A stretch of DNA of 64,000 nucleotides, taken from contig PZJY01000005.1 of NCBI GenBank assembly GCA_031472005.1, positions 1,364,001-1,428,000 of the forward strand, in the 5' to 3' direction. A program made the position numbers and the translations under genes. The stretch is from Tetracladium setigerum. Its lineage: Eukaryota > Ascomycota > Leotiomycetes > Helotiales. Below, piece by piece: positions 45,637-57,952 of this stretch; within the stretch, counting starts at the first letter, position 1; each line of letters begins with the position of its first letter. The notes under the pieces were generated by a model. That model worked only from the letters and a program-made list of their open reading frames with translations. It was not told the DNA's origin and made no database searches.

Positions 45637-46435
45637 TACATGAGGGATACCAGGTTACTTTGGGGGCGTTCGGGATTTGCTTGCATGGAGTTACGGAATG
45701 GTTACGCCGTCTGTGAATACCAAGTTCACGGGCGTGTGGCGTATTGGCGCATGGCTTATTTTCTAGATATCCTGCACTCGTAGATTGAAGGCAAGTGTTT
45801 ATTTACAACCAAAGAATGCATTCCGGAAATGTTACTGTGTCCACCCTTTGATGATCTTAGCCACGAGTGATGCCGGTGCTTGTGCTTCGAAGCGCTGTGA
45901 AGCTGCTGAATAATTGCTTGGTAGGGAGTACCTACCAAGATATCATAAAAGTCTTCTGAAAGCCGAAAGCCGATATCGCGAGCAAGCAGTCAGTAGTCGC
46001 ATCGAATACCTAACTAAGGTAAGGTAGGCTTGGTACTGTACTGTACTGACATACTGTATTGTACCTGCTCGACGGTAATAATCTCGGGAGAGTGGGACAT
46101 ACCCATCTCGCCCCCCGTGTCTTCCGCACATTCAGCTTATTGGTTACGTCACGCATTCTTGATCTGCAGCTGTCTCTCCCAGCTGAGCCAGGCCAGCTCT
46201 CCTAATCCTCCTTACCTACCTTAGCTCTGTGCGTTCAGTAGTCAGGACTGACTGTCCTGTATCGCACACTTCAATACCTACCTACCTAAAAAATAATAAA
46301 CCATTCCAAGTAGCTTTCGACCTTCATTTTTCTTGCCTCTGCATTTATATTCACCGCCCGTAGAATATGCTCAATCCCTCTACAATATAGCTTTCGAAGG
46401 CACGACGACGACGCACCGCAGCTTGATTGGCAGCA
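45637..46435. other. Intergenic region with TACCTA motifs
   Basis: Contains GTACCTACCAAG (45927), AATACCTAACTAAGGTAAGGTA (about 46006, shown in parts) and ACCTACCTACCT (46274). No gene supported. Confidence 0.5.
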
Positions 46436-48582
46436 ATGCTCCATCAGATTGGCCTCGCTGCGCGTGGTGTACGCTTGATTCGACCCTCCTCCTCCTCCTC
46501 CTCCTCCATTCGAAATATACCCTTGAGGCAAACCCGATTCCTGCACCCCCTTCCAAAGACACGGCGATTTCCATTGCGGTGCGCAGTCCACAAAACCCGT
46601 CTCTCGACGCGACATGTGCAATTGCGCGCTCTTTCAGCTTCACTCGCACGATCTTATGTCTCTGGGAAGCCATTGCCACAAAAACGATCCCGGATCCATA
46701 ACTTTGCCTACCGGTCAGCGGCATGGCTGGGAATATCCATCACCGTTCTCAGTGTGGGCGTGGTAGCTTTCTTCGCCTTCGATTACTCGACCTACCGTGA
46801 GGACCTCTCCTACCGAGACATCCAGGTCTCACAGATTGCCCTCAATCCACGTCGCGGTGGGCCCAAGAACCTTCCGATTGCCGAAGTACACATCGACGAC
46901 GATGACACGGCCGAAATGCAACGGCAAAAGGACAAGCCCAAACTGGTTGTCTTGGGAGGTGGTTGGGGGAGTGTTGCTCTTTTAAAGACACTGAATCCTG
47001 AGGATTACCATGTTACCTTGGTCTCTCCTACAAATTACTTCCTATTCACACCCATGCTTCCTTCTGCCACCGTTGGTACGCTGGAGTTCCGGTCCCTGGT
47101 GGAGCCGATAAGAAGGATTGTAACGAAGGTTAAGGGTCACTTCATTCGGGCTTCCGCGGAGGATATTGAATTCTCTGAGAAACTGGTCGAGCTTTCCCAG
47201 ACAGACCCGACTGGGCGGGAAGTGCGCTTCTATTTGCCTTACGATAAATTGGTCATTGGCGTTGGCTCGACCACGAATCCTCATGGTGTGAAAGGCTTAG
47301 AAAATGTCCATTTTTTGAAGGACATCGAGGATGCACAAAAGATCAGAAACTCCATTTTGACAAACTTGGAATGCGCTTGCTTGCCGACCACAACTGACGA
47401 AGAAAGGAAACGCCTACTTTCCTTTGTCGTCAGTGGTGGTGGACCAACCGGCGTCGAGTTTGCAGCCGAACTTTTTGACCTGCTTAACGAAGATCTCACG
47501 GCCCATTTTCCCAAGATACTTCGAAATGAAATTTCTGTGCACTTGATCCAGAGCCGTGGTCATATTCTTAACACCTATGATGAAAGGTTATCCAAGTATG
47601 CTGAGGCTCGCTTCGCTCGTGATCAGGTCGAGATTCTGACCAATTCTCGAGTGAAGGAGGTCCAACCCGACAAAATTCTTTTCACTCAAAAGGGTGAGGA
47701 TGGAGCAACGATCACCAAAGAACTACCTATGGGATTCTGTCTATGGTCCACTGGTGTCTCACAAACCGCCTTCTGCCAAAGAGTTTCGAAGTCGCTCGGA
47801 GCCGTGCAAAGCAACCAACATGCATTGGAAACCGATACCCATCTCCGTCTTAACGGCACACCTCTTGGAGACGTCTACGCTATTGGGGATTGTTCTACGG
47901 TTCAAAACAATGTCGCTGACCACCTCGTGACCTTCCTTCGCACAATGGCGTGGGAAAAGGGCCAGGATCCTGAAAATCTGCACATCACCTTCTCCCAATG
48001 GCGCGAAGTCGCCCAAAAAGTGCGCAAACGCTTCCCTCAAGCCACAGATCACCTAAAGCGACTGGACAAACTCTTTCAAGCCTACGATAAAGACCAATCC
48101 GGCACGCTCGACTTTGGCGAGCTGCGCGAACTCCTCACTCAAATCGACAGCAAGCTGACCTCCCTCCCCGCTACGGCACAGAGGGCACACCAACAAGGCC
48201 AATACCTTGGCCACAAATTCAACAAGATGGCAAGAGCTGCGCCAGGATTGAGAGCAAATGATATCAAGGATGGAGACCTAGATGAGGCGGTCTATAAAGC
48301 GTTTGAGTATCATCACCTGGGTAGTTTGGCGTATATTGGTAACGCAGCTGTGTTTGATTTGGGGAATGGATGGAATGTCACTGGGGGTTTGTGGGCGGTT
48401 TATGCTTGGAGGAGTGTGTATTTTGCACAGAGTGTCAGCTTGAGGACTAGGGCGCTATTGGCTATGGATTGGGCTAAGAGGGCGTTGTTTGGTAGAGGTG
48501 AGTTCGAGTCTTCATTTCTTGAAGTGGAATTTTGGGGCTGCTTTTCCTAACAAGTTTTTTTATAGATCTTATGGACTGGTGA
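46436..48582 (+). CDS. Alternative (type II) external NADH:ubiquinone oxidoreductase with EF-hand
   Basis: Two exons, 46436-48497 and 48566-48582 (68-bp intron, GTGAGT...CTAAC...ATAG), 692 residues. The second exon gives the usual RDLMDW end. The start is the ATG at 46436; the TTG at 46427 is in the same frame. An Arg/Ser-rich presequence fits mitochondrial import, and residues about 95-114 form a membrane segment. The FAD-binding Rossmann motif GGGWGS is at about 174-179 and the NADH-binding one is SGGGPTGVEFAAEL. A calcium EF-hand loop (DKDQSGTLDFGE) is inserted at about 550-561, as in the Ca-regulated NDE enzymes of Neurospora and plants. The enzyme oxidises cytosolic NADH and feeds electrons to ubiquinone without proton pumping. 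A C-terminal GLWAVYAWRSVYFAQ segment binds to the membrane. Confidence 0.93.
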
Positions 48583-49513
48583 TCAAGTACCCGAAGCAGA
48601 CGACGTATAACTCGGGCCAAGTTTGAAGGAGGGAGAGGAAGGGGAAGATGTATATCTTAAGAGCACAGGGCAAATTAAGTAAGTGCCGAAAGATAGTTTC
48701 GTGCGAAGACCACAAACACCCTAGGAAACCATTAAACCAATGGGGATTCTTACGATCTTCACTTCAAGGCACATGGACGTGTTGATATACTGAGAACATG
48801 TAATGAAACTTTACTTATCATACCTTCGTTCTTGTTACTCTTATGTTCGCCGGGAAAAGTACGCTAAAGGGCGAATTGAAGCTTATACTCCTGTTCAACG
48901 AAACGTTTTGTTCGCTCTATGAGATTCATGCTCTACATGCCACAATGAAGTAAAATCACTGTATTCAGACCTTTCACTATTCGCCCAAGGGAACTTATCT
49001 CCATCTAGGTAATATGAAAAGCCGCATCTTGCCAGACAGTCATCTAATCAGAGCTTTATCAGTGTATGGCTTTAGGCTTGCTTTATTGATTGGCTATGTA
49101 GACCAGTTCTTAGCTCTCAGCCATAGATGATGGATGGGTTCTTTACATGTTGCGAAATCAATAGTAAATCACAAGTGAGTTGTGAATAATTTCGTGCAAT
49201 AATGCCCCTCTTTGTACTTGCGGTGTGCGTGTCACCTTTACAATAACGACCTGGAGGCATCAATGGGACTGTCGGGTAAGGTGCCTATGCATTAGCTCCC
49301 CTGCCGACCTTGGCTGGACTGACAACCACCAAAGTGCCCCAGTGCCTTGATTGCCCGATGGATAGCATGTTGGTGCTCTAACACGATCCAAATTTTCAAT
49401 ACCATACACTAATAAGTTCCTCGCTGACAGCGCTTGGGTCAGAACTCCCGATTCTGTAATAAGTGCGGACACGAGGGCAGGTGGCTGAATATAGCGTTAG
49501 CAATGTTGTTTGG
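48583..49513. other. Intergenic region without a supported gene
   Basis: Between the convergent NADH dehydrogenase and eIF2B-alpha genes. One minus frame (49260-49472) has no recognisable content. Probably the 3' UTRs of both genes. Confidence 0.5.
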
Positions 49514-50569
49514 TTAATTGTCGTGACATACCGTGAAGTCCACCGCATTGACTACCGAGTTCACCAGTGGTATCTCTGGTGAACCGTCAAAGTAATTATC
49601 CCTCTCCTTAATCTCCGGCGTCCGGTCCACGAAGGTCTTCTCGCCTTTGCTCAAGATCTTCTCGTCGTCCTCGATCTTGAACTCGATAACGTTTTGCTCG
49701 ATACCTAGATCGTATTGTCCCAGTGGATACAACCTAACAAACTTGTGGCTTTCTGCAGCGACGAAGAATGGCTTGCCTTGCGCCTTTGCAAGTAACGCGA
49801 TTTGATATGTTCCCAGTCGAGAAATGACACCACCATTCTCAACCACTCCTTCAGCGCCCACAATCACCAAATCAACCTTGCCCATAGCGTAACCGACCGC
49901 ACCCTCAGATATTGTAGCCACCGGAACACCCTTCGCCCTTAGTAAAGAGACTACGGCCCTCGACTCCGTGCCGCGAGCATCATTCATCACATATATGACT
50001 TTGAAGCGCACATTTCCACCTGAAGCGCTTGCTTCTGCAGCCTTCCCGAGCAAGGCACCAACAACCCTCGATCCACCATGTGTCAACACTGTACTTCCAT
50101 CCTTTACAAACCCCCTCCCATAGCTCGCGATTCGCTCCCTCGCAGCCTTTGCTCTACTCACAAACAAGCGACCGTTGTTTAGCAAATGCACTTTGACGCT
50201 GTCGAAACTGCCGGAATGAGAAGGCTTGAGGCTGGAGATCATGTAGCGTTGGAAGAGGTCCGTTCCGGCGGAGAGAGAGATCGAATTCGGTATTCGCGAT
50301 TTAAGGTAGTCGCTTTGGGATTTGACGAGGTCTAGGGTTTCGTAGATCGTTGCTGCTCTGGAGTGGGTGAGGAGCGCGATTAGTGCTTCGATTGCGGCTA
50401 CTGGCATTGTGATGTCTTCGTCTTTGGAGAGGAGACGGTTGTACTCTGCGACAATGCTGGAGATTGTGAGTCAGAGTCTTGTTATGAAATGAAGACCGGG
50501 AGGAGGATGAATATACTCGAATTCTGCAACTTTGCCATTTGCGGCTTGAGGGAATCCCACCGAAGCCAT
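49514..50569 (-). CDS. Translation initiation factor eIF2B subunit alpha
   Basis: Two exons, 50517-50569 and 49514-50456 (60-bp intron, GTATAT donor, CTGAC branch, CCAG acceptor), 331 residues. The junction rebuilds EF-DIVAEYNRLLSKD. Typical eIF2B-alpha blocks follow: TMPVAAIEALIALL, ILTHGGSRVV-like (VLTHGGSRVVGALL), VIYVMNDARGTES, GAVGYAMGKVDLVIVGAEGV (20 residues), VENGGVISRLGTYQIALLAK and VAAESHKFVRLYPLGQYD. It is the regulatory subunit (Gcn3 in yeast) of the GDP/GTP exchange factor for eIF2, which senses phosphorylated eIF2-alpha in general amino acid control. Divergent from the NECAP gene across 740 bp. Confidence 0.93.
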
Positions 50570-51309
50570 TCTTTTGAGAGCAGGAGCTTGTCCTGTCAGA
50601 GGTGGTGGGGTTGTGCTGCCTTCGAAGACTTGGGAATCTATTGTTTGTATTTATTTGGTCAGCCGTACTATCTGAGCCGGAGTGTTGGTTGTAATTGCTG
50701 GCGCCTTTTTAGCAGCCGTTGAGGATGGTGCGCCGGAGGCTAGAGTCATCTTTAGTGTGAAATGGGCCATCACGTACCAGATGATAAAGGTACTTCCATC
50801 TTGAATATTGAGAACTACAATTCTGTCTACACAGGATGAAGTTCTTGAGATAGAGTAAGTTGTATGTAAAGAGGTGATTCTTGGTTGTCGAAAAGAATCT
50901 AAGACGACGAAGAGGACAGGACGAAAGTTGAACCCAGTTGTCCCATCTCGCATATTCCCAGTCATTCTTCACCACGTCATGTGACGAATTGGCTCATTTC
51001 AGCCTCGCCCCGCCGCCTGCCACTCAGCCGAGCCAGCCTCGGATGCAGATGTGCTGTAATCTGTCAGCCTTGCGTTGATAGACCAATGTTTGAGGCTGCG
51101 GCTGCGTCACCCCTACAACTCTAAAACCGATCTCTCCCTCACCGCACTCAGGTACTGTACTCGACGAGAACATGCCGCTTTCCTGTTGACGGGAGACACA
51201 AAGCGCCCCTGTAACCAAGAACGCAAACTGCACTCTTTGTAGAAGAGATCGAAACCGCCAACATCAAAAACACAACCCCTCCACCCCCAGACACACATTC
51301 CACGGCACC

Positions 51310-52149
51310 ATGAACTCCATCGACCCCACCACTGGCCGTCCGCTCCCGTCCGATGCAATACAACGCATCCTCTTCCTCTCCCCCTCCGTCCACGTCTATA
51401 ATATCCCCCCTCTCACAAGCACCAAGGGCTACGTAGCCGCCACCTGGACGGAAAATAATAATAAGCGCCAGATCTTCACCGCACGCATCCGCATCCTGGA
51501 GACCGCCATCCCGAACCCATCTTCAAGCCACGACGATGCCGAGACTGTGAAGACTGATATTCTGCTGGAGGATCCCAAGACAGGGGATCTGTTTGCCGCT
51601 GCTCCGTATAACGATGCAACGGTCGTGGAGCAGGTGTTGGACAGCTCGAGATTTTTTGCCGTGAGAGTGCAGGGCGAAGGGGGTAGAAAGGCCGTTCTGG
51701 GCATTGGGTTCGAGGAGCGGAGTGAGGCCTTTGATTTTAGTGTGTCGTTGCAGGAGGTGAGACGAACGTTGGGATTTGAACCTGGTGCGGCTGGAGGCAT
51801 AAAATCTGGTGCGAAGGGCAAGGGAAAGGTTGCCGAAGCGAAGGAGGAAGTTAAGAGGGACTTTAGCCTGAAGGAAGGCGAAACTATTGTTGTCAATATC
51901 GGAGGCAAAGGTACAGGCAGGAGGAAGGTCTCGGATGAGATGGATGGAGGAAGAGGGACGGGGGGCTTTTCGTTGCCCCCTCCTCCAGGAAGTGGCAGCT
52001 TTGGTGGTAGTGGCTTTTTACCACCTCCACCTAGCGCGAACGAAGTGAGGGCACAGAAGAGGTTAAGTCAGAGCTTAGAGTCACCGAAGAAGGAACAAAG
52101 CATAGAAGATCTTGGATTCGATGACGGGGAGTTTGGGGAATTCCAGTAA
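51310..52149 (+). CDS. NECAP-like endocytosis accessory protein (PHear domain)
   Basis: Single exon, 279 residues, start at the ATG at 51310 in a good context. Residues about 12-165 are the NECAP PHear domain (DUF1681): AIQRILFLSPSVHVYNIPPL, GYVAATW, IFTARIRILET, TDILLEDPKTGDLFAAAPY, VVEQVLDSSRFFAVRVQ and GIGFEERSEAFDFSVSLQE. A low-complexity tail with PPPPGSGSF and LPPPPSANEV ends in an acidic FGEFQ. NECAPs bind AP-2 adaptor and assist clathrin-coated vesicle formation. The last residues may serve as an adaptor-ear ligand. Intact, no oddities. Confidence 0.92.
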   Translation: MNSIDPTTGRPLPSDAIQRILFLSPSVHVYNIPPLTSTKGYVAATWTENNNKRQIFTARIRILETAIPNPSSSHDDAETVKTDILLEDPKTGDLFAAAPYNDATVVEQVLDSSRFFAVRVQGEGGRKAVLGIGFEERSEAFDFSVSLQEVRRTLGFEPGAAGGIKSGAKGKGKVAEAKEEVKRDFSLKEGETIVVNIGGKGTGRRKVSDEMDGGRGTGGFSLPPPPGSGSFGGSGFLPPPPSANEVRAQKRLSQSLESPKKEQSIEDLGFDDGEFGEFQ

Positions 52150-52838
52150 TATTGCCTCCAATACAAAATCTATGATTCAAGACTGACTGCGTCACTTGAC
52201 ACTGAAAACATTTAATTCTTCATTGGTGCCACGCAATAGGATGTATGAAAACCATTTGGAATTAGGTTATTTAATTAATTATTGCGTTTTAACAGCATGC
52301 TATGCTAAGTACCAAATCTATAGATAAACCTAGCTATCTTATATTTCTGCTCTTTCTTGCTCATTCGTATCCACGCTGTTTACTCACACTTCCTTTGTTG
52401 CATTCCAGGAGAAATTATATTCCTGTAAATTGGGTAGACCATTCTTTTTGACTAGTTGTGCCGAGAATTGTGAGCTACAGTCCACAGATGAGAATCGATG
52501 AGAGAGTCGGGACATCTTCTTCTCCACTCTTAGTTTTGTATATCTTCTCTGTGTTGCGAATATTCGATACTTTCGCTAGTCAAGGACACCATAGGTTGAG
52601 GTATTTTAAAGTTCAGTGTTTGCGTATGACTTGATGCATTGTGAGAACCTGCACCTCCTAGGGAGCATGGTTACCAGGATATATCCTGCCGTCAAATAAC
52701 CGATGTCTGCCACGCATCATTTGGAGGCTCGCCCTGAGGTCGGAATTCGGGTATTGCAGGATTTACCTGCATCCTGGCTAATTTTGTTTCGTTACCTAGC
52801 CAAAGAAGCCTCTCTCTTTGGTGAACTTCCCATGTCAG
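52150..52838. other. Intergenic, no gene seen
   Basis: 3' flank of the NECAP gene and of the following minus-strand gene. An AT-rich patch is at 52265-52345. Confidence 0.4.
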
Positions 52839-53607
52839 CTATCCAAGCCTCCGTAGTATGAGGCGTTCCTGCCGACTTGTTTCTTCGAATCTAGCTTTCA
52901 GCCATCCAATATGCTTCTTGATTCCTCTTTTCTGATTTGGTTTTCTATCGCCCAAGAGAGAAAGCTCCAGGCGCTGAATCCGACGGAGGAGAACAGTTGC
53001 TCTGTAATTTTGGACATTAAATGAGCTGAGCAGGTATGCACGTTCGGTTACAATCTCGGGAAGGGCTCTGAGAAGATAGAGAGAGCCTTCAAGCCAAGTA
53101 TCAGACATGAGGAAACAAGGTTTTTGATGTAATAAAAGTGTTATCGCTTGACTGGATGCATCGCATGATGAGAATACCAAACTTGATGGATATTTGGCAG
53201 TAGTATGTAAGACGTCCCTTAGTACCCGGAAGTGCGGCTAAATAATGCTGTGTCTCTTGAGTTGAATTCCTTGGTGATATTCTTGTGTTGCTTTATTCTG
53301 AACTTGTTCCAAACTCCCTGGTAGGTAGTGATGGGTTAGCTCCCTTTAACCTAATCATCCGCAAGCCGAGCCATTTGCTTCGGACTCCCAAAAAGGCAAT
53401 TTGGCAGGCTTTAGCACTCGTCGCCAAAAACCAAGCATCGGATAAGCTTGTTCTTTGACGGAAAGCTACCCCCATATCGGCGCGTTTGTTGACCATGACA
53501 AAGGTTGGCAGAGTGAAGGATACTTGGACGATGGATGGATATCTTCTTCTTGAACTTTGGACAAAGAACACGTCAATTGAAGAAGCGTATTTTGGAAGGC
53601 CAGTCAT
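52839..53607 (-). CDS. Hypothetical protein, probably two exons
   Basis: Minus strand. The C-terminal exon 52839-53237 is convincing: 132 codons open after a TTTAG acceptor, reading PHFRVLRDVLHTTAKYPSS and then helical Leu/Arg-rich blocks (SLYLLRALPEIVTERAYLL, LLRRIQRLELSLL). The N-terminal exon (from the ATG at 53607 to about 53315) is open but less distinctive. The joining donor is poor: the possible sites are GTTTGG and GTTCAG. I do not recognise a domain. It could be part of a larger regulator-like gene, or the N-terminal exon may be wrong. Confidence 0.4.
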
Positions 53608-54259
53608 TGAACTCAACGACTTGAAAGGATAGGCCCTCACATCTCTGTGTGTCTTCTTTTCTTCCCTAGGTTCCTTCGCGATCCAGATAGACAGATAGAC
53701 CGGAGAATTTGAAAAGTCGGCAGTTGAAACTGGAGCATGTGGACAACAACAGATAATCTCTAAGAATAATAGACAGGGAGCGATGTCCTAGATGCAAATG
53801 AGAATGAAAGATCCAGCAATTATTACCTATGTCATGTAAGAGGGAGGAATGGAGGTTTATAGGTATGTAATCTTATATGGTGGTTGACGGGTAAAGTTGT
53901 GGTGCGGTGATCTTGGCGCCAAGCTGCAATCTGGAAGCTGCAACCTCACGCCTCAGAGGGACAGTAATCGGGACGTCGCTACTTTACTTGGATCGCGACC
54001 AAACATACTACAAGTCGCGCCTGGATTCAGTCATCAAATCGCCTCCTGCGAAGGGAGACAAAAAGGTCGTGGATTTTTGTTGCTGCCGATCAGCATTGAT
54101 TATGTGACCATTCCCCGCCACAACGACTACCTCGTACTGTGATAACCTCGATCCCCACGAGGTTCTTTCTCAGCATCACTCACATCCAGTTACAGTCACC
54201 CTTTCGCGGATCGTATGGCACGACAAGACACATAAGCTCTGGGTGAGCACGGGAATGCA
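53608..54259. other. Divergent intergenic region, no gene seen
   Basis: Lies between the hypothetical minus gene and the glycosyltransferase gene. Short frames at 53897-54142 have no recognisable content. Confidence 0.4.
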
Positions 54260-56314
54260 ATGGCACTTCCAATGTTCCGTAATGACGAGGAGCTGGGCAA
54301 GAAGGACGACGAATACAAACCAGGGACGCGCTCGCGGATTTGGAGACAACGATACTCGCCGCATATACCGCCACGACGGAGCTTGAAGCGAACATCGATC
54401 CTGGTATTCGCTGCATTTGTGCTATTTTACTTTCTCAAATATCTACTGTACGGAGGAGAGGAGGAGGGGGAAAGCAAGGCAGGACTGCTGCTCGCGAAAC
54501 CATCAGGAAGCCTTGCCACCACCACTCAAACACTAAGTCCTTTGGCGACTGGCTCATTGGAAAGGAGCTTCAATGGGCCGATTAAGTTTTATGATTTGGC
54601 CCCTACGCTACACTCAGCCGGAGGAATGGCAGGAGGAAGCATTTACAACCAAAACATTTTGTTCGCCGCCGCTTCTCTGAAATCGGCAGCGATACTGCTG
54701 CCGATTGCTTGTGAAATGGCTATTCAAGAACGGAACGATGTACACTTCGCGTTTTTAGGGAGAGAAGACATCTCCATGGATATTTTGAAATCAGTCAATG
54801 GGGTCAGGAAAGGCTGTAAAATAATGTTTCACGGTAAGCAGAGTATAATCATCCTACACCATAAATTTCTCTAATGCGAATAGATGCACGCCCGGACTTT
54901 GCCCTTCAGAGTACAGACTTCCGCATGGAAGTGAGTTGCAGCGCTGCATTCAATCATATCAACACTTTCATCCATCCGCAGGCCACTTTGGTTGATGGAT
55001 CTGGATTAGAGGAGTCCTACTTTTTGAAAGGTGTGAACGACAGAGCAGTTTCCCTGGAAAAGACCATTATACAGCTGCCCGAACGCACGGAAAGTTTAAT
55101 GTGGATTACTCTGCTGGACAGTAACTCCTTGGCTTGTAAGCTCTTCGTTGTTTCCCGAGTTGAGTACATCACTAAGTGTTTTAGCTTGGAACAAAGTGAA
55201 CGTAGACCTGGTGGTGCACGCGCAAAAGTCGGCCTCGGGCTCCTTGATCAGACTTCTCGAGTCTTTGAAGAAGGCTGACTACTTCTCTTCCACGCATCCC
55301 AGACTTACAATCGAGTTGCCAAATGAGATTGATGGGCCAACGCAGCAATATCTTCTCAACCGCTTCAAATGGCCACCAACAGAAGATCAGAACAGTCCAA
55401 ACCTTCTTGCTCTTCACCATCGAATACCCCAGCACGGGCTTACAGTGGAAGAAAACTCCATACGGTTCCTTGAGTCCTTCTGGCCTGCTGATCCTGCAAA
55501 CTCTCATATTGTGGTACTCTCCCCACAGGCAGAAGTTTCACCCTTCTTTTTCCACTACCTGAAGTATGCAATGTTAGAGTACAAATATTCAACTCGCCAG
55601 TATGATGCGACAGCGCTGCTAGGGATAAGTCTGGACCTCCCATCAACCTATCTTAACGATACTACCTCATTCACTCCTCCACTCTCAAAGAAACTTGCTA
55701 CGCCATTCCTTTGGCAGCAACCAGACAGCAACGCCGCTTTGTATTTCGGCGACAGGTGGGTTGAGCTACATGATCTTGTGTCACGCATTTTGACCTCACA
55801 AAAAAAGTTGCCACACTCAAAGGCACTACACCCGAAAGAGGTCAGCAAAACATACCCTTCTTGGCTGGAATATATACTCAAGCTTGCTCGTGCGAGAGGC
55901 TACGTCACACTCTACCCAAACTTTGAGTCTGTAGATTCTCTTGTCTCTTTACACAATGATCTCTATCAACTCCCGGAAGAATTCAGGAAGGAATCGATGG
56001 AAGCGCCCGAAGGGGAACTCAAGGCCGATGTCAAAGAACATCTAAGCCTGAAGCATAAAGAAAGGCCATTGGTCACGTCAGGTTTCATTAACTATATAAG
56101 AGATGGCGGTAAGTTACCGTTGTTGGTTGATTTACCTGTTATTGCGTTTGATGGGAGAACGGTTGATTCGTCAGACTTGGAAAGTGATGCACAAGAGTTT
56201 ACACGTGTCTTCAAAACGGACATTGGCGGGTGTGACGAGAAAGCGAAACCAAAGGATAGGATCTTGGGGCAGACTGGGGACTTGTTCTGCTTAGATGATG
56301 CATTGCCTACTTGA
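54260..56314 (+). CDS. Putative type II membrane glycosyltransferase (fungal glycosyltransferase-2-like)
   Basis: Three exons: 54260-54833, 54884-55135 and 55185-56314. Introns are 50 and 49 bp, and all phases agree for 651 residues. A short cytosolic tail rich in Arg is followed by a membrane anchor (about residues 46-64) and a lumenal catalytic part, the topology of Golgi glycosyltransferases. Conserved blocks are KFYDLAPTLHSAGGMAGG, NVLFAAASLKSA-like (NILFAAASLKSAAILLPIAC), a DARPDFALQSTDFRMEV segment, HPQATLVDGSG, LSPQAEVSPFFFHYLKYAML, the nucleotide-sugar-type region, and FLWQQPDSNAALYFGDRW followed by LHDLVSRIL. Members are annotated as glycosyltransferase 2 in many ascomycetes. The donor and acceptor sugars are not known. 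The in-frame GTGAGT at 54930 need not be spliced, because the conserved protein runs through it. Confidence 0.8.
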
Positions 56315-56880
56315 TTATCGTACAGATTTCAAGCTGTATACTATTCACTTTTGATCGTGATTGTACAGTTCTACTGCATGCCTACATAGCACCTCGGCCA
56401 CTGGCGTACTAGAATTGACATTTGGAAACCTCCGCTTGAGAGCAGCTCGTTCAATTCCTTTTTAAGCTCATTATAAACACTGGGGAGTCGCTCGTGGGAT
56501 TCCTGACCTTCACTTCATTTAGAGCTTGGCGTGGAGCAATGAGGGTGCCCTTTATTTCGACATATCCAATTGCAAGTTTGACACCCATCTAATGGACAAA
56601 TACCTACTTTTTAGGTCAGGTTAGAACCCATTATAGTTATTACAAGACTGTAGTGGTCAAGTGGCTAATGTTTCGGTTGCAGTTGACACAATCATAGCAT
56701 TTAAAACAAATTGGATTCTTCTCGGCTTTGACAAAATTCTCTCTCAACTTCACAGCTCAATCAACATCCCACACCCCTGTGAGTACAGTCCGTATTCCGC
56801 CCTAGCAAGCGAAATTCAACAAACCAGCAATCTTCTGGCTTCGTCCAGAGCAGACATCGTGTCCACACCAAGCGACCAGA
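56315..56880. other. Short intergenic region between convergent genes
   Basis: Probably the 3' UTRs of the glycosyltransferase and ice-binding-like genes. The frame at 56661-56945 overlaps the latter's last exon and shows no domain. Confidence 0.4.
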
Positions 56881-57845
56881 TCAGAAAATGCAAACTGGAG
56901 CATAAGCCTGGAGCTTATTCAGGTTCGTTACAATGGGTCCTTTGATTGTGCAGAATGTGCCGCTCAGGTTACTTGCGTATTGGTCGGCCTTGATGGTGTC
57001 GTAGGCGAGGATGTTGCCTTGGAACCGGGTTGAAGAGCCACTTTAGTCAAAATCAGTACATCTTTTCCACCACAATAAGGATCAAAAAAGGCCGTATAAT
57101 CTGACAAGAAGTGCGCGAAGGTTGTCTTGGAGGATAGGAAACCAGGATTGGAGTACATACATAGATGCACTGCTCTGGACAATGAAGTAGGTGTTGCACG
57201 ATTGTGCGCCATTGATGTGTTGAATTGCAGAACCTGGTGAAGTTGTGAAGGTTCCTGTGATGATGAACTTCCACTGACCATTTGGGTTGCTCGCTCCCTA
57301 TAAGTAAATTAGCAATCATAGCATGCGCAATTATGTTGTGTGCAGCATATCCTATAACGATATGCACCCGACTTTAACTTACATTCAACGTCAAAATCGT
57401 GTTGAGTACAACATTTGCTGCAGAGAATTTGTAGATTCCCGGTGGGAGATTTAGGCTACTGAGATTAGGAGGAAGGGTAACGGTCGGAACAAGCGTAAGG
57501 GCTTTTTTGTAGGCGGTAGTACAGTATTTCTGTGCGTTCTGAGCCAAGGGAGTCGCTGGGTTGTAAGAGCCCGAGTAGACACCTGGAGGGTAACCGGAGA
57601 TCACTGAACCAGGCCAGGTTCCTATGTCTCCCGCAACAGATGTAGAGCCAGCGTTTATTAGTTGCCTAGGCTCATAACTCCATGTTAGTGTGTTTCTACG
57701 TCTTTGGTGCCCATGAGGACAGAGGATAGACGCACGCTCCAGCAATCGTACCGAAAGTCTGAGCCGGGCCCAAACTAATGATTTGTCCATGAGCTGCCTG
57801 AGCAGTTGCAAATGCAACAAGGACAATGGTCTTGAGACTATGCAT
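56881..57845 (-). CDS. Secreted ice-binding-like protein (DUF3494)
   Basis: Four exons on the minus strand: 57736-57845, 57383-57665, 57161-57297 and 56881-57040. Introns are 70, 85 and 120 bp with clear donors (GTGCGT, GTAAGT, GTATGT). Phases agree for 229 residues. Signal peptide 1-20 (ends AAHG). The mature protein has the DUF3494 pattern: LGPAQTFGTIAGA, NAGSTSVAGDIGTWPG, GYPPGVYSGS, AYKKALT, LPPGIYKFSAANVVLNTILT, NPNGQWKFIITGTFTTSPGS, CNTYFIVQSSASIGSSTRFQ and GNILAYDTIK. This beta-solenoid fold is that of the ice-binding and adhesion proteins of cold-adapted microbes. Many ascomycetes without cold habitats also carry copies, so ice binding is likely but not proven. A Cys-containing loop (SGTFC) is seen near the C-terminus. 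TATA box 100 bp upstream. Confidence 0.88.
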
Positions 57846-57944
57846 TGTGAGAAGTCGAGTTCGGAATCGGATTTCCTCTGTGTGCGGTAATCGAGACCAG
57901 GTAGAGATGCTTTAGTTGTTCAGGTATCATTCGAGAATGCCCTC

Positions 57945-57952
57945 TATTTATA
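57945..57952 (-). promoter_or_regulatory. TATA box of the ice-binding-like gene
   Basis: On the minus strand TATAAATA, 100 bp upstream of the ATG at 57845, followed by GAGGGCATT. A good core promoter match. Confidence 0.55.

Noticed and set aside
46286..46724. Minus-strand Gly/Arg-rich frames at the start of the NADH dehydrogenase gene
   Set aside because: They are the antisense of the Ser-coding TCC repeat and presequence of that gene.
54930..54981. GTGAGT...GCAG as a third intron of the glycosyltransferase
   Set aside because: The stretch is in frame and reads VSCSAAFNHINTFIHPQ, which fits the conserved protein, so it is exon.
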